From assembly GCA_016934295.1 (NCBI GenBank), contig JAFGTD010000248.1, forward strand, positions 1 through 35,408: a stretch of 35,408 nt of DNA, read 5' to 3'. The stretch's first letter is position 1. Every line of letters begins with the position of its first letter. Of this stretch, positions 16,123 through 24,469 are shown in pieces. Under the pieces are notes generated by a model, which was given only the letters and a program-made list of their open reading frames with translations, ran no database searches and was not told the origin of the DNA. This DNA comes from Acidobacteriota bacterium. GTDB lineage: Bacteria > Acidobacteriota > UBA6911. Made by a program: the position numbers and the translations under genes.

Positions 16123-17520
16123 TCATCTGCCTTTTTTTGCTTTAAGCATGAGAGCAAACGTTTCCACTTTGGTTCTCATAGAAGCTGCACTATAAGCCCT
16201 GCTGTCGAAATTATCTATTTCGAGGGAAAGGACCGGAAGGCCGGTTTTTTCTTCCAGGTATTTCTTCTGAATATGGGAAATTGTCGCAACGGGGCGGCAA
16301 TTATAGAGGTATTGGGCAATAAAACCATCCAGTTTCATCAATTCGGCCGCCCTTTCGTATAACCGGATTTGCCCCTCGGTACCGTGGTAATAGCCTCCCT
16401 CCATTTCATATTCGGCAATTATTTCACCCGCTGTCCCGTAATTCTCCCCGGATTTTACTTTGACGCCCCCCCTGCTGGCTAATATGTAGGTAAGCGGAAC
16501 AGCCAGCCCCGCTTCTTCAAATAACCGTGTTACCCTTGGATCAGAAGTATGCCCCAACCGGACCATGACCCTGGGGGCTCCCTTTTCCGTTACCCCGACG
16601 CCTGCTTCAACCCGTTTTTCCAGCTCATGGATCAGGATATCCATGGCCTTGATTCCTTCCTGGATGCCACTTCCGGTTGAAGAGCCTGAAAGCGCTTCCA
16701 GCAGTTCAAGTTCCACCAGGCTGACCGGTACAGGGTCGGCTTTCATCACTTCCGTCAGCTTTGCGAGGTTGTCCCTGAAGGGTTGACTGTTTTTCCGGGA
16801 CCTTTCCCAGGCATCAGACGCTATCTCAATTCCTAAAACCTTCTCGGCCTTTTCAAAAGCCTGGTTTATGCGGGCTCCCAGATAATGTACCCGCTCCGGC
16901 AGATACTCGGGGTATTCTCCCCACTTAGAATCCATGATCCCGTCAATATAGGCTATGGGAACCCCGTACAGCGCCGTCACAAGATCATCTGCCTTGGATC
17001 CCATATCGCAGTAATAACTGGAAGCTAAGGCAAGGTCCGGTACGGGGATCATGCCCTTTGCGATACCGCCTATCTTTGCCTGCCACAATGAGCAGAGGGC
17101 GTGTCCGGGAGGGAGTCCGTTGGCCTCGCCTGCTTCGAGTAAGGGATCAAGTTTATTGAAAATTTGCCCCATGGTATGATTCAGCACCATGTCTGGGGCA
17201 CTCACAAAAACCTCCTCCGAAGAGGCTCTCAGCATCAGGCCTGGCCCCAGTATTGCGGGAAATCCAAAGTACACAATTTTTTTACCCTCTTCCCTGGCCA
17301 GGACCAGGTCGATGAGCTCCTTAAGCCAGGCCCCCAGTAACTTCCTTACCCCTTCCAGCGATACGTCATGATGCCGCCTCACACGGCTATCGGCCGTCTC
17401 CATATCATCGGGACCTATCCCCAGTTTCTCAAACGACGCCTCTATCCTGGATCTTTCCTTTTCGATTTCCTCATGCTCAAATCCGCAGAGACTGAAAAGT
17501 TCATCGTAATAATTTCCCAT
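16123..17520 (-). CDS. 2-hydroxyacyl-CoA dehydratase/BcrC-type protein, large cluster-binding subunit
   Basis: A 465-residue member of the HgdA/HgdB-BcrB/BcrC-double-cubane protein superfamily. These proteins bind [4Fe-4S] or [8Fe-9S] clusters and catalyse radical dehydrations or low-potential reductions after ATP-driven electron injection by an archerase. All three expected cluster cysteines are visible: C143 (HALCSLWQ), C171 (YYCDMGSK) and C408 (YNCRPVA). The C-terminus has the family pattern GLPVLSLEIDNFDSR followed by RTKVETFALML. The ATG at 17520 lies 3 bases after the stop of the partner gene, with AGAGGG upstream. The substrate is unknown: dehydratase, aryl-CoA reductase and double-cubane small-molecule reductase are all possible. 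It is antisense to the surrounding acs genes. Confidence 0.8.
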   Translation of the reverse strand: MGNYYDELFSLCGFEHEEIEKERSRIEASFEKLGIGPDDMETADSRVRRHHDVSLEGVRKLLGAWLKELIDLVLAREEGKKIVYFGFPAILGPGLMLRASSEEVFVSAPDMVLNHTMGQIFNKLDPLLEAGEANGLPPGHALCSLWQAKIGGIAKGMIPVPDLALASSYYCDMGSKADDLVTALYGVPIAYIDGIMDSKWGEYPEYLPERVHYLGARINQAFEKAEKVLGIEIASDAWERSRKNSQPFRDNLAKLTEVMKADPVPVSLVELELLEALSGSSTGSGIQEGIKAMDILIHELEKRVEAGVGVTEKGAPRVMVRLGHTSDPRVTRLFEEAGLAVPLTYILASRGGVKVKSGENYGTAGEIIAEYEMEGGYYHGTEGQIRLYERAAELMKLDGFIAQYLYNCRPVATISHIQKKYLEEKTGLPVLSLEIDNFDSRAYSAASMRTKVETFALMLKAKKGR

Positions 17521-17523
17521 GAC

Positions 17524-18666
17524 CTACCCTCTTATTGTCTCCATGAATGTCTCGATACGTGTTTTCATAGGTTCGGTCTCCACGGCATCGTAATCAGACT
17601 CCAGGACAAGCATGGGGAGTCCGGTCTGTTTTTTTAATATGCCGGAGAAAAAGTATGACTCAACCTTATACGACTCGCGGTACAACAGCTGGTACCAGAT
17701 CAATCCGGATGCGTTATACTCTCTGGCCAGCCTGATCAGGAAATCAAGGCGTTCTGTGCCGGGACGGAACCAACCCGGGCATATGCGATCCATGAAATAG
17801 GTCTCAGCCAGGCCGGCAAGGAGGTCCCCCCCGACCTTTACACTGTCCCAGTAAGGGCGAATCCCCTCCGCGAATTCCTCCATGACTATGATTCCACCGT
17901 TGTCCGATACTATGTCCATTACCTTCGAGTCTCCCCGTGCAAGGGTGGATCCGGTATACAGTATTCTGGGAGCATCCCCGAAAACAGGCGAATCATCGCT
18001 GACTTCTTTGATAAACTGCTCAAGTATGTCGACCATGGTCTCTTTATCAGCCAGAAAAGAGCCGTGATTCAGGGCGACAAAATCCCTGCCGGACACGGAA
18101 ACGTTCCTGCGCTTTCTCATCCGGCTTATTTTTCTGAAAAGCTCCCTTTCCCGGTTACACAACTCTATGGACTGCTTGAGCCTCGATTCGGTGATTTCAA
18201 CTCCCGTGAAATCCTCGAGCATTTTCTTCAGCCTGACTATGCCTTTAAGGTAATACTCCAGAGCGACTTTGTCCTTCACATGCGGAACACCGAAGACGAA
18301 CGATTTTATTCCAGGAGTATAAAACCCGACTGTGTTTGAAAAGGCACGGACATGGTTGTCGGTTATTGGAACGACAATAAGATCCACAATGCTGTAGTAC
18401 GGGTCCTTTCCTGAGGTAAGGTAACCTGCCTGACTGCGCCAGAAAGGATCGAACCATCTGCAGATATAGGCGCCGGAGTTCCTTAATACGGTATTATCTC
18501 CAGCCTGTATAAAACACAGGGGTATCGCGCCACAGGCCAATATAAGTTCTTCCGGTAAAAAGCCGCCGGCGGAATATCCTATAATCTTCTGCCCCCGCTC
18601 CTTTGCTTTACTCAAATCCTTAAGTCGCGACTCCAGATGCGCGTCCAGCTTCGCAAGGGCATTCAT
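17524..18666 (-). CDS. 2-hydroxyacyl-CoA dehydratase-like protein, small subunit with incomplete cysteine set
   Basis: A 380-residue protein of the same superfamily, recognised by GFLPEELILACGAIP near residues 35-49, CRWFDPFWRSQAGYLTSGKDPY at 69-90, and the C-terminal GLPMLVLESDYDAVETEPMKTRIETFME. The positions that normally read T-C-D and F-C-x-x-Y are PITDNHVR and LLYRESY here, so two of three usual cluster cysteines are missing; C69 remains. It may bind no conventional cluster and serve as the partner of the larger subunit. The start at ATG 18666 is fixed by AAAAAGGAG ending 6 bases upstream; the ATGs at 18672 and 18705 give longer forms but fit the ribosome site badly. It is first in the minus-strand block. 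Confidence 0.78.
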   Translation of the reverse strand: MNALAKLDAHLESRLKDLSKAKERGQKIIGYSAGGFLPEELILACGAIPLCFIQAGDNTVLRNSGAYICRWFDPFWRSQAGYLTSGKDPYYSIVDLIVVPITDNHVRAFSNTVGFYTPGIKSFVFGVPHVKDKVALEYYLKGIVRLKKMLEDFTGVEITESRLKQSIELCNRERELFRKISRMRKRRNVSVSGRDFVALNHGSFLADKETMVDILEQFIKEVSDDSPVFGDAPRILYTGSTLARGDSKVMDIVSDNGGIIVMEEFAEGIRPYWDSVKVGGDLLAGLAETYFMDRICPGWFRPGTERLDFLIRLAREYNASGLIWYQLLYRESYKVESYFFSGILKKQTGLPMLVLESDYDAVETEPMKTRIETFMETIRG

Positions 18667-19200
18667 TCCCATCTCCTTTTTAGAACTGCCGGCAGGGATT
18701 TTCATCCTCGCCGGTCCATCCGGTTATCTGTTTGTTGTAAATGACGCGGTGCGAAAAACGAACGCCTGTTTCTTCAATCTCGTTCCCTGTCGCAACCTGA
18801 CTTCGGTTTCCGATAAGATGCCTTGCGTTGTTTCGTTGAATTTCAAGCCTCGATTTTACTAAGCTTTGCACAGGATTCGGCAAAAAAAACCGGAAAATGC
18901 ATAAATATATTCACGGTCAGAATTACGGTTGATCGAAAAGGGCTCTAATCGAAATAATTTTATTATACTGCCGGGAATCGGGTGCAGGAATCCCGGGATA
19001 CCTTTCAAGGTTAAATCGCGGCAAAGATTCTCAAGCCGGCGTCGCTTGTCAGCCGAAGCTTTAGCGGAGGCTGATGCCTTTGCCGGAATGCATACATTCG
19101 CATGAAAGCTGAATCTGATAGAAAATTTTCCTAATCCATTTTTCCCTGATAAGATAGGGCCTCGATCCGGTTATCCTGCATGTCTGCCGGGCGTCACTGG
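18667..19200. other. 534-base non-coding spacer between divergent dehydratase and acs blocks
   Basis: No convincing gene is visible. A 67-codon reverse-strand frame at 18680-18883 (ending GEDENPCRQF) has no family I recognise and lies just before the dehydratase-like start. An AT-rich stretch at 18888-18968 may contain promoters; a 6-base-pair stem CCGGGA (18971-18976) / TCCCGG (18991-18996) follows. The 19030-19080 stretch (AGCCGAAGCTTTAGCGGAGGCTGA) resembles dispersed intergenic sequence. Confidence 0.45.
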
Positions 19201-19201
19201 C

Positions 19202-19340
19202 CTGTGACTCTTTTCGAAGCGAAAAGCTGGGCCGGGAATCCATCGGCGTCGGGGTCGGAATCGCTATCGGGGTCGAGCTTTTAAAACCGATTCCGATTTC
19301 GACTCCGATACCGACGCCGAAAACTCACCCGGAGTCACAG
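19202..19340 (-). mobile_element. MITE-like element, copy 2, inverted relative to copy 1
   Basis: The element is bounded by CTGTGACTC (19202-19210) and GAGTCACAG (19332-19340). Its reverse complement matches the copy at 8703-8831 through almost its whole length, including GGGTGAGTTTTC, TTAAAAGCTCGACCCCGATA, ATTCCGACCCCGACGCCGAT and GATTCCCGGCCCAGCTTTT. It is longer by about a dozen bases in the TCGGTA hexamer run. It ends 73 bases before the acsF-like start. The two copies enclose about 10.4 kb. Confidence 0.62.
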
Positions 19341-19413
19341 ATTGTTTAATCCGGGTACCAACCGGAGGCCGGGCCGGCATTGGGGAGAGTCACGGTAAGG
19401 AGCGGGATGGAAG

Positions 19414-20169
19414 ATGACGAAGACAATTGCGATCACCGGAAAAGGCGGCACCGGCAAGTCAACCCTCTCGGCGGTCGCGGTGCGCTGGTTGAGCGACCAT
19501 GTTTCCAAATCCATCCTGGTTGTGGATGCGGATTCCAACGTGAACCTGAACGATCTTCTCGGTGTGGAACTCAGGGAGACGGTGGGCGGCATCCGGGAGG
19601 AAATGAAAGAGAAGGTGCAGTCGATACCGGGCGGCATGACCAAGCAGCAGTTCCTTGAGTATAAAATTCAGTCGAGTATCGTGGAAACTCCCGATTTCGA
19701 TCTCATTGCCATGGGGCGCCCGGAAGGGCCGGGATGTTACTGTTATGCCAACAGCATTCTCCGGGATATTCTGAAGACATTGTCCGGGAATTACGAGTAT
19801 GTCGTTATCGACAACGAAGCCGGCATGGAACACCTGAGCCGGCGAACAACCGCCGGGATCGATTATCTGTTGATGATCTCGGATCCGACCGTGCGGGGCA
19901 TTCACGCCGCGGGGAGAATTGGAAGGCTTATCGCGGAACTGGATACCCGGGTGCGGGAGAAATACCTGATAGTGAATCGGCTTCGCGATCCATTGCATCA
20001 AGCAGCAACGGACAGTATTGGTGCCGAGGGGCTGCAACTCCTCTGTACGGTGCCTGAAGATGAGCTGCTGACGGAAACGGACCGGCGCGGTGAGTCCATC
20101 TGGTCTGTTGCCGACAGGTCCGAACCGTACAGAATACTCGGCGGGATATTCGAGCGGTTGTTCGTTTGA
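19414..20169 (+). CDS. acsF: AcsF/CooC-type nickel-insertion ATPase (second paralogue)
   Basis: A 251-residue MinD-like ATPase with P-loop KGGTGKST at about residues 10-17, the VDADSNVNLNDLLG switch segment, a CxC pair at C108 and C110 (GPGCYCYAN), and VVIDNEAGMEHLSRR. This is the AcsF/CooC group that matures the nickel sites of CODH and ACS. It leads the second half of the acs locus, next to acsD and acsC, which favours a role on the A-cluster of AcsB, although CooC and AcsF cannot be separated by sequence reading alone. The ATG at 19414 is preceded by AAGGAG at 19397-19402 (11 bases) and GGAAG immediately upstream. It differs clearly from the cooC at 7796, so it is not a recent duplicate. 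Confidence 0.88.
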   Translation: MTKTIAITGKGGTGKSTLSAVAVRWLSDHVSKSILVVDADSNVNLNDLLGVELRETVGGIREEMKEKVQSIPGGMTKQQFLEYKIQSSIVETPDFDLIAMGRPEGPGCYCYANSILRDILKTLSGNYEYVVIDNEAGMEHLSRRTTAGIDYLLMISDPTVRGIHAAGRIGRLIAELDTRVREKYLIVNRLRDPLHQAATDSIGAEGLQLLCTVPEDELLTETDRRGESIWSVADRSEPYRILGGIFERLFV

Positions 20170-20170
20170 A

Positions 20171-20217
20171 ACGGGGACATAACGTTAATTTCTATGAGAT
20201 AAGTATCCTGTCTCCGT
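20171..20217. repeat. REP-like inverted repeat between acsF and acsD
   Basis: ACGGGGACA at 20171-20179 pairs with TGTCTCCGT at 20209-20217 with a single G-T wobble. The inner sequence TAACGTTAATTTC resembles the GGGGACATAACGTTAATTTC-type repeats that accompany REP-associated tyrosine transposases in many bacteria. No transposase is nearby. It lies 38 bases upstream of acsD and could shape differential expression within the operon. Confidence 0.5.
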
Positions 20218-20255
20218 GTTAAATAAGGTGAATTGAGTGGAAGGAGTCAAGGTAT

Positions 20256-21233
20256 ATGGGATTTGAGATTCCTATAGAAAAAAATTCCGGGAAAATAGCG
20301 GAAGTGACCATCGGGGCGACATCGGAGCAGGGCGGCACCCGCTCCAACACAATAACTATCGGTGGAAGTACGGCCCTACCGTTTCTTTTCTTTGAAGGGG
20401 AGCATCCGAACCGGCCGGCTCTGGCGATGGAGGTGTTCGACAAAGTGCCGGCCAAGTACCCGGAAGCGCTTCTAGACTATTACAGGGACGTGATCGATAA
20501 GCCGGCGGATATGGCGAAGAAGTGCGTCGAGCAGTACGGGGCGGAATTAATCAGTGTACGGCTTGACGAAACCCACCCGGAAAAGGGCGACAGAAGCGCG
20601 GATGAGGCGGCCGATGTCGTCCGGCAGGTTCTCGATAGCGTGAAAGTTCCCCTGATCATTACCGGGCACAGCCACTACGAAAAGATCAATGTAGTTATGA
20701 AAAAGGTCTGTGAAGTAACCGCCGGGGAAAACTGCCTGATCAATTATGTGGAGACGGACAACTATAAAACCATCGCGGCGGCCTGTATGGCGTACAATCA
20801 CAGCATTGTTGCGCAGTCGCCTATCGACGTGAATATGGCCAAACAGTTGAACATTCTTCTTTCGGACATGAATTTTCCGTCGGAGAAAATCGTTATCGAT
20901 CCCCTGACCGGAGCTCTGGGATACGGCCTGGAATACACCTACTCCATCATGGAAAGGATACGGAACGACGGCCTGGCGGGCGATTCGATGCTGGCGTTCC
21001 CCATGATCATCAATCCGGGCTACGAAAGTTCGAGAGTAAAGGAGGTCCGGGTTACTGAAGAGGAATACCCGGACTGGGGCGACATGGAACTGCGCAGCGC
21101 TTACTGGGAAACCGCCACGGCAATGAGCCTGTTGTCTGCCGGCTCGGAACTGATCGTTATGTATCATCCCAAGGCGATGGAAACTGTGAAGAAGCATGTC
21201 GACGAACTCTACAGCGCAGAAAGCGGGAATTAG
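20256..21233 (+). CDS. acsD: Corrinoid iron-sulfur protein small subunit (CODH/ACS delta)
   Basis: AcsD is a TIM-barrel subunit of the heterodimeric corrinoid iron-sulfur protein that carries the methyl group from methyl-tetrahydrofolate to AcsB. The 325-residue product has the expected length and segments: KIAEVTIGATSEQGGTRSNTITIGG near the N-terminus, ISVRLDETHPEKGDRSADEAADVV, PLIITGHSHYEK, IVIDPLTGALGYGLEYTYSIMERIR, and AYWETATAMSLLSAGSELIVMYHPK near the end. The ATG at 20256 follows GGAAGGAG at 20239-20246, a spacing of 9 bases. acsC begins 2 bases after its stop. The order acsF-acsD-acsC-acsV is that of a normal acs operon, so the second half is internally intact. Confidence 0.95.
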   Translation: MGFEIPIEKNSGKIAEVTIGATSEQGGTRSNTITIGGSTALPFLFFEGEHPNRPALAMEVFDKVPAKYPEALLDYYRDVIDKPADMAKKCVEQYGAELISVRLDETHPEKGDRSADEAADVVRQVLDSVKVPLIITGHSHYEKINVVMKKVCEVTAGENCLINYVETDNYKTIAAACMAYNHSIVAQSPIDVNMAKQLNILLSDMNFPSEKIVIDPLTGALGYGLEYTYSIMERIRNDGLAGDSMLAFPMIINPGYESSRVKEVRVTEEEYPDWGDMELRSAYWETATAMSLLSAGSELIVMYHPKAMETVKKHVDELYSAESGN

Positions 21234-21235
21234 AT

Positions 21236-22576
21236 ATGGCACTATCCGGTTTGGAAATCTTTAAGCTGCTGCCCAAAACGAATTGCAAGGAATGCGGCGT
21301 GCCCACATGCATGGCCTTTGCCATGAAGCTGGCACAGAAAAAAGCCGACCTCGGCGAATGCCCCCATGCTTCCGAAGAAGCCAGGGCCGCACTCGGGGCC
21401 GCAAGCAAGCCTCCTATCCGGCTTGTGAAGATCGGGGTGGGGGCCAGGGCCCTGGAGGTCGGCAACGAAACCGTGATGTTCCGCCATGAGAAAACCTTTT
21501 TTCATCAGACCGGCCTGGCGATCCGGCTGAATGCGTCCGAAGACGAAGAAACGCTTGTTTCGAAAATTCGGGAAATAGAAAATTACACGGTGGATCGAGT
21601 CGGCGAGCAACTGAAGGCGGACCTGCTTTTTCTCTCTCAGGACGAGGCCGGCAAAGATGCATTCCTGAAGCTTATCGGCTTTGCTAAAGAGCACTCCACT
21701 AAAGGCGTTATCCTGGATTCCCGGGATAGAGAATCCCTCACGGCCGGTCTCGAGATTCTCAAGGCGGACCGGCCCGCAGTCTTTTTGAGCGGGGATGTTT
21801 CGGACGGGGATTTTGAACTGGCCAAAAACCGTAGCGTAAGCCTCATCATAACCGGGGAATCCTTTGAATCCCTGGAAAGCCGGGTGGAGAAGGCGAAGAA
21901 GGCCGGAATCGAAGATCTTATATTGAACCTGAAAGCGCCCGATCTAGGCCGGCAGTTTCAGAATAATACGATTCTCCGGCGCAGCGCTCTTAAAAAGAAC
22001 TACGAACCTTTCGGATATCCCCTGCTGACAATGGTTGAAGCGGAAAACGGGCCGGACCGGATGGCAAAAGCCTCTGTCGGCTTATGTAAATACGCTTCTA
22101 TTATCGTATTGCCGCGGTACGACAAGGCGCTGCTTTATACTCTTTTCGCCCTGAGACAGAATATTTTTACCGATCCCCAGAAGCCGATCCAGGTTGAGCC
22201 GAAGCTGTACTCCATAGGGGATCCGACACCGGAATCGCCGGTGTTCCTCACGACCAACTTTTCCCTGACCTTTTTTCTTGTATCGGGCGAGATTGAGAAC
22301 TCGGGGACTTCGGCCCATCTTGTGGTCTGCGACTGCGAGGGACAGTCCGTTCTCACCGCGTGGGCGGCGGGCAAGTTTACGGGTGAGACGATCGCGAAGT
22401 TTATCAGGGAGATCAAGCTGGAGGAGCAGGTGAAAACCCGCAGGCTAATTATTCCCGGATTCGTTTCCCAGATCAGCGGCGACCTGGAAGAAAAGCTTCC
22501 GGGCTGGGAGATCCTTGTCGGTTGTCAGGAAGCCGCCGACATCCCGTCGTTCGTTAAAAGTGTCAGCATTGCTTAA
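21236..22576 (+). CDS. acsC: Corrinoid iron-sulfur protein large subunit (CODH/ACS gamma)
   Basis: AcsC carries the low-potential [4Fe-4S] cluster and the corrinoid-binding domain of the methyl carrier. The 446-residue product shows the N-terminal cluster motif with C17, C20, C25 and C42 (TNCKECGVPTC...GEC), a central TIM barrel (TGLAIRLNASEDEE...), and the C-terminal cobalamin-binding region with FLTTNFSLTFFLVSGEIENSG and LTAWAAGKFTGETIAKFI. Length and order are as in acetogens. The ATG at 21236 overlaps the region just after the acsD stop, with GCGGGAA before it. The reductive activator follows within 10 bases. Confidence 0.96.
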   Translation: MALSGLEIFKLLPKTNCKECGVPTCMAFAMKLAQKKADLGECPHASEEARAALGAASKPPIRLVKIGVGARALEVGNETVMFRHEKTFFHQTGLAIRLNASEDEETLVSKIREIENYTVDRVGEQLKADLLFLSQDEAGKDAFLKLIGFAKEHSTKGVILDSRDRESLTAGLEILKADRPAVFLSGDVSDGDFELAKNRSVSLIITGESFESLESRVEKAKKAGIEDLILNLKAPDLGRQFQNNTILRRSALKKNYEPFGYPLLTMVEAENGPDRMAKASVGLCKYASIIVLPRYDKALLYTLFALRQNIFTDPQKPIQVEPKLYSIGDPTPESPVFLTTNFSLTFFLVSGEIENSGTSAHLVVCDCEGQSVLTAWAAGKFTGETIAKFIREIKLEEQVKTRRLIIPGFVSQISGDLEEKLPGWEILVGCQEAADIPSFVKSVSIA

Positions 22577-22586
22577 TTTCGAGGTT

Positions 22587-24332
22587 ATGGTGACTGTCAC
22601 CGAAATTAACTGGAGTGAAGAAGTGGTTCCGGATTCCAGGTTTACGGTTCGATTCCTTCCTTTTGATGCAACCGTCGAGGTCGCGTCCGGGACAACCCTG
22701 TTGGATGCTGCCGTCGAGGCCGGCCTGCCCGTAAAGGCAAGTTGCGGAGGCAGGGGGACGTGCGGAGACTGTCTTCTTTCCATTAATTCAGGCAGTTATC
22801 GGGCAAGGCCTTCGGCAGGCCTCTCGAAAAACCTCGTGGCCCAAGGGTATGCTCTCGCCTGTACAACCAGGGTGACGGATAACCTCACGGTTCATTTGCC
22901 GCAATTCCAGGAACTGTCAATCCGGAGTGTCGCCGATTCCGGATTCTTTAACGCCCACAAGGATGAGGTGTCGGGGTATTACGGCCCGGCTTCCTTTTCC
23001 GAAACCGTCGCGGATGTAATCCCAAGCGCGACGGATAAAAACATATTTGGTATCGCGTGCGATGTAGGGACGACAACCGTTGTTGTACAGCTTGTGGATC
23101 TGAGGACCGGTCGCGTCCTGAGCACGGCTTCCGGGTATAACCACCAGCTTAAGTGCGGCGACGACATAATATCCCGTATCCATTATGCCGAGAAGCCCGG
23201 CCACCTCCGCGAGTTGAACACCCTGATTGTAGCTACGATCAATCGTCTTATTCAAAAGAACCTGGAAACGATTCATGGGACGTTTCTGGATATCTATTAT
23301 GCATCCGTATCCGGCAATACAACCATGACGTATCTCCTTCTGAACATGGATCCCGGCAATATACGGAAGGATCCCTATGCAGTCGGCCTGAACCGGACAC
23401 GCCTGGCCGTATCGCGGAATCTCGGCCTGAAGATGAATCCGGAGGCAATGGTTCTCTGCGCTCCCGCGGTTGGAAGTTACGTGGGCGGCGATATCACCGC
23501 CGGACTTCTCTGCACCCCCCTGCTTCGGGATGCCGAAAAGGTGTCGCTGTTCATCGATGTCGGCACCAACGGCGAGCTTGTCCTGGGAAACCGGGACTGG
23601 ATGGTGACCTGCGCCTGTTCCGCCGGACCGGCTTTTGAGGGAAGCGGGACAAAGTGCGGCATGCCGGCCGCTGCCGGCGCCATTGAACGGATAGGGCTGG
23701 ATAACGGGAGCGTGGCGTACACCGTTATAGGGGGAGGCAAGCCCAAAGGCCTGTGCGGTTCCGGATTGGTCGACCTGCTGTCGGGACTGTTTCTTCAGGG
23801 TTATATTGACCGCGGCGGAAAATTGAGCGAAGAAAAAGCCGCAGACAGGCTTGTGGAAACCGAGCGGGGCGGGGGATTTCTCATCGAGAAGGCGGAGCGG
23901 TCTTACTGGGAAAAGGACCTGGTAATTACGGAGAACGATATAGCCAATCTGATCCGCACCAAGGGGGCGGTATTTTCAGCCTGCTCTTTGCTGCTGAAAA
24001 ACGTAGGGCTCGCTTTTGAAAATCTGGACGCCGTCTACATCGCCGGAGGCTTCGGCCAGTATTTGAATATAGAAAACGCTATCAGTATCGGCCTGTTCCC
24101 CGATCTTCCGAGGGATCGGTTCCATTACCTGGGGAACAGCTCTCTTCTCGGCGCCTATCTGGTCCTTATTTCGGACAAGAACCGGGACCTGGTCAATGAG
24201 ACTGCGGGCAGGATGACCTATATAGAATTGAACACGGAGCCGGACTATATGAATGAATACACCGGTTCGCTCTTTCTGCCCCACACGGATATGGATCTGT
24301 TTCCATCCGTGAAGCGGATCTGGAACCAATAA
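22587..24332 (+). CDS. acsV: Reductive activator of the corrinoid iron-sulfur protein (RACE, AcsV-type)
   Basis: This protein uses ATP to push an electron onto adventitiously oxidised Co(II) corrinoid, restoring the active Co(I) state. The 581-residue product (COG3894 type) has an N-terminal plant-type [2Fe-2S] domain with C53, C59, C62 and C92 (CGGRGTCGDC ... LACTT), a linker, and a C-terminal ASKHA-fold domain with GIACDVGTTTVVVQLVDL, SVSGNTTMTYLLL, FIDVGTNGELVLG and YIAGGFGQYLNIENAISIGLFP. I chose the ATG at 22587, preceded by GAGG with only 2 bases of spacing; the GTG at 22590 or a start inside acsC (22515) are alternatives. It closes the acs operon; no acsE follows. Confidence 0.92.
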   Translation: MVTVTEINWSEEVVPDSRFTVRFLPFDATVEVASGTTLLDAAVEAGLPVKASCGGRGTCGDCLLSINSGSYRARPSAGLSKNLVAQGYALACTTRVTDNLTVHLPQFQELSIRSVADSGFFNAHKDEVSGYYGPASFSETVADVIPSATDKNIFGIACDVGTTTVVVQLVDLRTGRVLSTASGYNHQLKCGDDIISRIHYAEKPGHLRELNTLIVATINRLIQKNLETIHGTFLDIYYASVSGNTTMTYLLLNMDPGNIRKDPYAVGLNRTRLAVSRNLGLKMNPEAMVLCAPAVGSYVGGDITAGLLCTPLLRDAEKVSLFIDVGTNGELVLGNRDWMVTCACSAGPAFEGSGTKCGMPAAAGAIERIGLDNGSVAYTVIGGGKPKGLCGSGLVDLLSGLFLQGYIDRGGKLSEEKAADRLVETERGGGFLIEKAERSYWEKDLVITENDIANLIRTKGAVFSACSLLLKNVGLAFENLDAVYIAGGFGQYLNIENAISIGLFPDLPRDRFHYLGNSSLLGAYLVLISDKNRDLVNETAGRMTYIELNTEPDYMNEYTGSLFLPHTDMDLFPSVKRIWNQ

Positions 24333-24469
24333 CCGTTCTCCGTTCAGCGTTCAAGGTTTCCCGTTGAATCGCCATGCCTCGCCCGTGGGCTTCGTTTATA
24401 TCGAACCGCAGCGAGCGGAAAGCCGACGCCGGGCAGGTCTGATATACGCTGAAATCCAACCCTGCTGCC

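Noticed and set aside
22587-24332. The ASKHA domain of this gene as the missing dehydratase activator
   Set aside because: It has the N-terminal [2Fe-2S] domain and length of corrinoid-protein activators and is in operon with acsC and acsD, so it is the RACE protein and not an archerase.
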